Source: Chloroflexota bacterium (GTDB lineage: Bacteria; Chloroflexota; Limnocylindria; Limnocylindrales; CSP1-4). Taken from it: DNA of 10,643 nucleotides. Shown piece by piece: positions 6,891 to 10,643 of this stretch. The stretch lies in assembly GCA_005880805.1 (NCBI GenBank), contig VBFZ01000056.1, positions 3,555 through 14,197 of the forward strand, given 5' to 3'. Numbering within the stretch: the stretch's first letter is position 1; every line of letters begins with the position of its first letter. A program made the translations under genes and the position numbers. The notes beneath the pieces are model-generated. The model saw nothing but the letters and a program-made list of their open reading frames with translations, made no database searches and was not told the DNA's origin.

Positions 6891-6941
6891 GTCAGCCGTC
6901 CTGCCCAGCCGTCCTGCGTCAGCCGTCCGGCGTCAGCCGGC
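6891..6941. repeat. Short tandem repeat filling the nagA-dipeptidase spacer
   Basis: Four degenerate copies of a 14-bp unit stand head to tail: GTCAGCCGTCCTGC (6891-6904), a 13-bp copy (6905-6917), GTCAGCCGTCCGGC (6918-6931) and a partial GTCAGCCGGC (6932-6941). A further GTCAGCC is at 6955, inside the end of nagA. On the coding (minus) strand each full unit contains AGGACGGCTG or a close form, so ribosome-binding-like AGGA or GGA is repeated. The array begins directly after the nagA TGA (6944-6942) and runs almost to the dipeptidase start region. Confidence 0.8.
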
Positions 6942-8093
6942 TCAGCTGCCCGCCGTCAGCCAGTCTCCACCACGCATCACCCGTCGCACGCGCACGTCGT
7001 CGTCGAGCTCCACGAGGTCGGCGCGCTGTCCCACTGCGATGCGCCCGCGGTCGGTCACGCCGAGCAGCGCCAGTGGATTGCGGCTCGCGGCCGCCACGGC
7101 AACGGGCAGGGCGGCTCCGTGGTGGGTCATGTTGCGAACGGCCGTGTCGAGCGCGATCACGGACCCCGCGAGCGTGCCGGAACCGTCGGCCAGCGTGCAG
7201 CGGTCGCCCTTGACGTCGACCTCGAGGCCGCCGATCGACAGGCGCCCATCGCCCGCGCCCGCAAGCGAAAGGGCATCGCTGACGAGCAGCAGGCGTCCGG
7301 CCGGCTTCGTGCGCCAGATGATCGGCCAGAGCGCCGGATGAACGTGCTGCTCGTCTGCGATGAGCTCGACGAACGCGTCGTCGCGGGTCAGTGCGGCGAC
7401 AGCCACGCCCGGTGCCCGATGATCGATGCCCGTCATGGCGTTGAACAGGTGGGTCGTCGACGTCCCGCCGGCGTCGTAGCCGGCGATCGCGGTGTCCAGG
7501 TCGGCGGCCGAATGACCGATCGAGACGCGGACGCCGAGCGCCTGCATGCGCGTGATCAGCTCGAGACCGCCAGGGATCTCCGGGGCGATCGTCGTCAACC
7601 GGAGGCCCTCGACCAGCGGCTCGATCTCGGCCCATCGGACCTCCGCAGGCGTCATCAGGTACGCCGGGTTGTGCGCCCCACGACGGGCGGGGGAAATGAA
7701 CGGGCCCTCGATGTTGAAGCCCAGCGGCTCCGCGCCGTCGGCCGGCGCGCACGGAATCCAGGCACGCACGCGGTCTGCGAACGCCCGAATGACCGGCAGC
7801 GGGTTCGTGACGCCGGTTGGCAGGAACGAGGTGACGCCATGCTGCAGGAGGACTCGCGCCATGCCGTCAAGGTCGTCGGTCGAGCCCATCGCGTCGTGAC
7901 CGCCCCAGCCGTGGACGTGGACGTCCACGAAGCCCGGCGCGACGTACGGCAGCGCTTCAGCCCCTTTGCCAGCCTCGTCGTCGATGTCCACCGCGGCGAT
8001 CCGGCCGTCCTCGATCGTCAGTCGGCCGGGGGCGACCGCGTCGTCCAGAACCAGATGGCCGCGGACCTCCAGATGGCCGGAATCAGCACGCAT
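6942..8093 (-). CDS. nagA: N-acetylglucosamine-6-phosphate deacetylase
   Basis: Removes acetate from N-acetylglucosamine-6-phosphate to give glucosamine-6-phosphate, the committed step of amino-sugar catabolism and cell-wall recycling. The protein has 383 residues, normal for the amidohydrolase family. The metal motif DVHVHG (H59, H61) is followed by NIEGPFISPARRGAHNPAYL (E129), IGHSAAD (H194), THLFNAM (H215) and VSDAL (D273, catalytic base position). The HxH form resembles the two-metal enzymes rather than the E. coli type, where these residues are replaced. The C-terminus NPLALLGVTDRGRIAVGQRADLV is classical for the family. ATG 8093 was chosen; it follows the isomerase stop by 8 nt but has no good ribosome-binding site, consistent with coupled translation. 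An in-frame TTG at 8120 would overlap the preceding gene. It is the third gene of the minus-strand operon. Confidence 0.93.
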   Translation of the reverse strand: MRADSGHLEVRGHLVLDDAVAPGRLTIEDGRIAAVDIDDEAGKGAEALPYVAPGFVDVHVHGWGGHDAMGSTDDLDGMARVLLQHGVTSFLPTGVTNPLPVIRAFADRVRAWIPCAPADGAEPLGFNIEGPFISPARRGAHNPAYLMTPAEVRWAEIEPLVEGLRLTTIAPEIPGGLELITRMQALGVRVSIGHSAADLDTAIAGYDAGGTSTTHLFNAMTGIDHRAPGVAVAALTRDDAFVELIADEQHVHPALWPIIWRTKPAGRLLLVSDALSLAGAGDGRLSIGGLEVDVKGDRCTLADGSGTLAGSVIALDTAVRNMTHHGAALPVAVAAASRNPLALLGVTDRGRIAVGQRADLVELDDDVRVRRVMRGGDWLTAGS

Positions 8094-8101
8094 GCGCGCG
8101 C

Positions 8102-9019
8102 TCAGACGACGAGAGGCCAAAGCACGTCGCGGGCGAGCAGGAAACCGCGCTTCACGAGGTCGGGGTCGCCCTCAAAGGAACGATCTTCATGCTCGATCGA
8201 GATCGCGCCCTGATAGCCGACCCGGTAGAGCGCCGCGATGAACCGTCCCCAGTCGATCTCACCGAGCCCCGGCAGCCGCGGGATCTGCCAGCCCACCCCG
8301 GCCGACATCACGCCTTGCTCGAACAAGCCGTCGCGGTCGATCTCCATGTCCTTCGCGTGGACGTGATGGATGCGCGGGCCGAACTCGCGGACCGCGCGCT
8401 CATAGTCGATGAACTGCCAGACCAGATGCGACGGATCGAGGTTCAGCCCGAAGTTCTTGGCGTCGACGATCTCGAACAGCCGTCGCCAGATGGCCGGCGA
8501 GTAGGCGAGGTTCTTGCCGCCAGGCCATTCGTCGGCAGAAAAGATCATTGGGCAGTTCTCGATGACGATCGTCACGCCATGCTGGCCCGCAAAGCGAGCG
8601 AGATCGGGCCAGACCTTGCGGACTTCCTCGAGGTTGTCGGCGACCGACCGGTTCTGGTCGCGACCGATGAACGTCCCGACGAGCCCGACGCCGAGGGTCT
8701 CGGCGGCCAGGATGACCTTGCGCAGGTGGTCGTGCGCGTCGGAGCGCACCTCGGGGTCGGGATCGAGGTTGTTCGGGTAGTAGGCCAGCGAGCTGATCTC
8801 GAGGCCGTGCCCCTCGAGCAACTTCCGGATCTTTTGCGCACCCGCCTGGTCGAGCTTGTCGACGTCGATGTGACTCACGCCCGCGTAGCGACGGCGATCG
8901 CCGGTCACCACCGGCCAGCACGCGATCTCGAGGGTCTGGAATCGCTCGCCCGCAGCCCACCGCGCCAGCTCCTCCAGGTCGAGGCTTTCCAGGGCGGCCG
9001 TCATCAGCCCGAGCTTCAT
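8102..9019 (-). CDS. Sugar phosphate isomerase/epimerase family protein (xylose-isomerase-like TIM barrel)
   Basis: A 305-residue TIM-barrel protein of the AP-endonuclease-2/xylose-isomerase-like group, which includes IolE/IolI-type and 3-keto-sugar-acting enzymes. The probable metal ligands fall on the expected strands: E154 in IVIENCPM, D195 in NLDPSHL, H221 in HHVHAKD and E276 in SIEHED. The N-terminus MKLGLMTAAL is the first barrel strand. The start ATG overlaps the stop of the upstream oxidoreductase by four bases (ATGA at 9019-9016), so the two are translationally coupled and probably act on successive intermediates. Pairs of Gfo/Idh/MocA oxidoreductases with such isomerases are common in sugar and inositol catabolism. 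The exact substrate cannot be derived; proximity to nagA hints at an amino sugar or its derivative. Confidence 0.9.
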   Translation of the reverse strand: MKLGLMTAALESLDLEELARWAAGERFQTLEIACWPVVTGDRRRYAGVSHIDVDKLDQAGAQKIRKLLEGHGLEISSLAYYPNNLDPDPEVRSDAHDHLRKVILAAETLGVGLVGTFIGRDQNRSVADNLEEVRKVWPDLARFAGQHGVTIVIENCPMIFSADEWPGGKNLAYSPAIWRRLFEIVDAKNFGLNLDPSHLVWQFIDYERAVREFGPRIHHVHAKDMEIDRDGLFEQGVMSAGVGWQIPRLPGLGEIDWGRFIAALYRVGYQGAISIEHEDRSFEGDPDLVKRGFLLARDVLWPLVV

Positions 9020-10224
9020 TTCGCAGTCACTCCTTGCGGCGTGGCTGCCGCAACTCCTGAGCGCGAGGATTGCCGCTCGACGTCGACCCAGCGAGCCGCC
9101 CGCGCGCTGTCCGCTACCGCATCACCAACGAGCATCTCGTCATGGCCGTCGGCGAACGTCGCGTACGGCGGGTCGGAGGCGGGTGCACCCGCCAGGACGT
9201 CGGTGTAGACGGCCCGGAACAGCGCACCAAAGGTGTCGCCGAAGCCCTCGACATGACCGCCCGGCAGCGCGGCGGCGGCTCGTCCCGCGGGACTCATCAG
9301 TGCCGGATTGCGGAGGAGGATCTCATTCGGACGCTCGCGGTGGCCCAGCCAGAGGTGATCCGGGGTCTCCGAATCCCACGCTGCCGCGGCCAGCGAACCG
9401 TCGATCTCCCATTGGAGCGAATTCTTCCGGCCGGGGCTGATCTGCGACACGCTGACCGCTCCGCGGGCTCCATTTCCGAAGCGCAGGAGAATCGTGGCGA
9501 CGTCCTCGGTTGCCATCGGTCGCTCGACCGTCTCCGCGGGTCTGGCAGTGGAGAACGTCTCCACAGGCCCGGTCGGCTGGCGTCGGGTCGGGATGAAGGT
9601 CGCCATGTCGGCCATCACGGACACGATCTGCTGACCGGTCAGGAACGCGATCAGGTCGAGCCAGTGCGAGCCGATGTCGCCGACCGCCCGCAGCGAGCCG
9701 CCCTTGTCGGGTTCCAGCCGCCAGTTCCAGTCGGTGTCGAGCAGCAGCCAGTCCTGGAAGTAGTGACCCGTCGCGAAGCGGACATCGCCGAGATCGCCGG
9801 CGCGGATCGCCTCCCTCACGTGCTGGTGCAGCGGGTAGAAGCGGACGTTGAAGTTGACCGCGTTCACCCGGCCGCTCGCCGCAGCGAGGTCCACGAGCTC
9901 CGCGGACTCGCTGGCGGTCATCGCCAGCGGCTTCTCGCAGATGACGTGCCTGCCCGAGGCCAGGATGGCCTTGGTCTGGGGAACGTGGAGGTGGTTCGGA
10001 GAGGTGACATGGACGACGTCCACCCCAGGGTCGGCCAGCAGTTCGTCGAGCGAGCGATAGGCCCGGGCGACTCCGAGCGCCGCGGCGCGGTCGGCGCCTC
10101 GTTCCGGGGAGCTGCCGAGGACGCCGCGAACCGACACGCCGATCCGGCGGAGCGCCTCAACGTGGACTGTACCGATGAACCCCGTCCCGATCACGGCGGC
10201 GCCGATGCCCGAGAGGTTGCCCAC
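9016..10224 (-). CDS. Gfo/Idh/MocA-family NAD(P)-dependent oxidoreductase
   Basis: A 402-residue sugar dehydrogenase-type protein. The N-terminal Rossmann fold has AAVIGTGFIGTVH (GxGxxG, residues about 9-21). HVTSPNHLH is at about 72-80 and the catalytic-site motif CEKPLA (E97, K98, P99) follows. The C-terminal alpha/beta domain has VGDIGSHWLDL (D183, H187, D190), the usual DxGxHxxD catalytic signature. Length and motif spacing are normal for the family, which oxidises or epimerises hydroxyl groups of sugars with a bound nicotinamide cofactor. The start is GTG 10224, with AGGAGG (10239-10234 on the minus strand) 9 nt upstream. It is the first gene of the operon with the isomerase (4-nt overlap), nagA and dipeptidase. 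Its promoter should lie in 10225-10600, where inverted repeats cluster. The substrate is unknown. Confidence 0.93.
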   Translation of the reverse strand: MGNLSGIGAAVIGTGFIGTVHVEALRRIGVSVRGVLGSSPERGADRAAALGVARAYRSLDELLADPGVDVVHVTSPNHLHVPQTKAILASGRHVICEKPLAMTASESAELVDLAAASGRVNAVNFNVRFYPLHQHVREAIRAGDLGDVRFATGHYFQDWLLLDTDWNWRLEPDKGGSLRAVGDIGSHWLDLIAFLTGQQIVSVMADMATFIPTRRQPTGPVETFSTARPAETVERPMATEDVATILLRFGNGARGAVSVSQISPGRKNSLQWEIDGSLAAAAWDSETPDHLWLGHRERPNEILLRNPALMSPAGRAAAALPGGHVEGFGDTFGALFRAVYTDVLAGAPASDPPYATFADGHDEMLVGDAVADSARAARWVDVERQSSRSGVAAATPQGVTAK

Positions 10225-10317
10225 TCCGTCGTCCCTCCTCAGTGTGGCTCGCGCCGGACCGGTCTCGACAGTCTAGAGAGATCGACCAGTGTGCGGCGTA
10301 GCGGACTCGAGGGCCCG

Positions 10318-10449
10318 CTACTCGTCCCCTGCGCCGGCGAGTGCGTCCAGGATCCCGCGGGCAATGGCGGCCACGGTCGGCCGTCGGCCATCGTCTTGCC
10401 TCGGTCGTACCGGGTCCTTGCTCGCCAGGCGTTCAAACCGACCGACGGC
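10318..10449 (-). pseudogene. Short coding-like tail, possible remnant of a lost upstream gene
   Basis: On the minus strand this frame is open for 43 codons after a TGA at 10452-10450 and ends at TAG 10320-10318, 93 nt before the Gfo/Idh start. Its composition is that of real protein in GC-rich DNA: the last part reads PTVAAIARGILDALAGAGDE, an amphipathic alanine/leucine helix, and third positions are mostly G or C. The other two frames give the proline/serine/tryptophan-rich text typical of wrong frames. No good start codon is present, so it would be the 3' end of a gene broken by a frameshift; the region upstream (10450-10604) is open in a different frame. I do not recognise the family. Chance is a real alternative. 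Confidence 0.3.
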
Positions 10450-10466
10450 TCACCCAGGACGCCCGC

Positions 10467-10491
10467 GCCAGTGATCGTCCCGCTCACTGGC
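10467..10491. repeat. Inverted repeat, 8-bp arms, 9-nt loop
   Basis: GCCAGTGA (10467-10474) and TCACTGGC (10484-10491) are perfect complements around a 9-nt loop. No T-run follows on either strand, so it is not a usual terminator. It directly abuts the next inverted repeat at 10492-10514. Confidence 0.65.
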
Positions 10492-10514
10492 CGTTCGATA
10501 AAGCAGATCGAACG
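10492..10514. repeat. Inverted repeat CGTTCGAT-N7-ATCGAACG, operator-like
   Basis: Perfect 8-bp arms (10492-10499 and 10507-10514) around AAAGCAG give a 23-bp site of the size bound by dimeric repressors. The right arm merges into another perfect palindrome, AACGCGCGTT (10511-10520). It lies about 270 bp upstream of the Gfo/Idh start. Confidence 0.6.
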
Positions 10515-10532
10515 CGCGTTGTCGGTTGTTTC

Positions 10533-10547
10533 GAACGGCACGCGTTC
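10533..10547. repeat. GAACG-N5-CGTTC inverted repeat, copy 1
   Basis: GAACG (10533-10537) and CGTTC (10543-10547) flank GCACG. The same 5+5+5 layout recurs at 10584-10598, with centres 51 bp apart, close to five helical turns. Confidence 0.5.
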
Positions 10548-10579
10548 AGCAACGATCACCCAGCGTGCTTCAACCGTCC

Positions 10580-10602
10580 GTTTGAACGCATGGCGTTCAG
10601 AC
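10580..10602. repeat. GAACG-N5-CGTTC inverted repeat, copy 2, within a 23-bp near-palindrome
   Basis: GTTTGAACGC (10580-10589) and GCGTTCAGAC (10593-10602) match as inverted arms at nine of ten positions around ATG. The core GAACG/CGTTC has the same spacing as copy 1. The left arm also recurs exactly, in inverse orientation, as GCGTTCAAAC at 10429-10438. Confidence 0.55.
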
Positions 10603-10643
10603 GTCTAGGCGGCTGGCATGTCGGGCATCGGGCTGACGAGCTG

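Larger units (their letters stand above)
10225..10643. other. Leader region with no confident gene
   Basis: This 419-nt stretch upstream of the Gfo/Idh gene holds no protein I recognise. The part nearest the gene (10225-10317) is plain leader with a strong ribosome-binding site at 10234-10239. The part at 10318-10449 has a short coding-like frame on the minus strand. The part at 10467-10602 is full of inverted repeats built on GAACG/CGTTC. At 10605-10643 the minus strand is open and ends in TAG, possibly the last 12 codons of an upstream gene; the plus strand also has a weak ATG at 10618. Neither edge reading can be confirmed. Confidence 0.6.

Noticed and set aside
8854..8875. TGTCGA motifs inside genes (for example near 2017, 2653, 3309, 5586 and 8860) as further sigma promoters
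   Set aside because: They are inside coding sequence and match expected chance frequency in GC-rich DNA. No gene start follows at promoter distance.
10260..10290. Promoter -10 TAGACT on the minus strand before the Gfo/Idh gene
   Set aside because: No acceptable -35 hexamer lies at the right distance, so it stays a bare 6-base match.
10508..10523. LexA (SOS) box of the Gram-positive type, TCGAAC-N4-GTTCGA
   Set aside because: TCGAACGCGCGTT matches the left half and only three bases of the right half. The other GAAC/GTTC pairs have a 7-nt spacing, not 4.
10429..10602. CRISPR array
   Set aside because: The repeats are short, inverted and irregularly spaced, with no direct repeats of CRISPR length and no cas gene.
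10618..10643. Plus-strand gene start ATG at 10618
   Set aside because: Only eight codons are visible before the edge, and the upstream AGGCGG is a poor ribosome-binding site.

Overview
The window is GC-rich bacterial DNA (about two thirds G+C by eye) in which every confident gene is a bacterial family. A LigD-type polymerase, an ECF42-type sigma factor with its DGPF partner, a secreted bactofilin-like membrane protein and many GTG/TTG starts together suggest a high-GC soil or sediment bacterium. Chloroflexota is my first guess and Actinomycetota the alternative; the sequence alone does not settle it. I see no rRNA, tRNA, CRISPR array, transposase or phage gene.

Layout, left to right. (1) 1-974, minus: the N-terminal 324 residues of a LigD polymerase-domain protein (non-homologous end joining), cut by the window edge. 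(2) 1126-2858, plus: a DGPF/YCII-domain protein followed by an ECF42-type sigma factor with a long C-terminal TPR extension. A promoter-like TGTCGA-N16-CGTC lies just upstream and matches the published ECF42 consensus as I remember it, so the pair is probably self-activating. (3) 2872-5154, minus: a bactofilin-like membrane protein, a DoxX-family membrane protein and an SRPBCC protein, read in that order and possibly co-transcribed. (4) 5345-5755, plus: a small VOC (glyoxalase-fold) protein whose stop codon overlaps the stop of the next gene on the other strand. (5) 5752-10224, minus: a compact catabolic operon read Gfo/Idh/MocA oxidoreductase, TIM-barrel sugar isomerase/epimerase, N-acetylglucosamine-6-phosphate deacetylase (nagA), M19 dipeptidase. 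The first three genes are separated by -4 and +8 nt. The last gene is broken by a frameshift that looks like a deletion of about 30 nt. (6) 10225-10643: a non-genic leader holding a dense set of inverted repeats and a short coding-like tail.

How the genes fit together. The operon in (5) combines amino-sugar deacetylation, a sugar oxidoreductase/isomerase pair and a dipeptidase. This suggests use of amino-sugar or cell-wall-derived material; the pathway is inferred and no substrate can be read from the sequence. The palindrome cluster upstream is the natural place for its control. The ECF42-DGPF pair is a known but poorly understood module with no anti-sigma factor, whose C-terminal TPR domain is thought to control activity. 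I found no clearly new defence or mobile system. The best leads are the sigma-factor promoter, the palindrome cluster, the broken dipeptidase and the 17-residue repeat protein.
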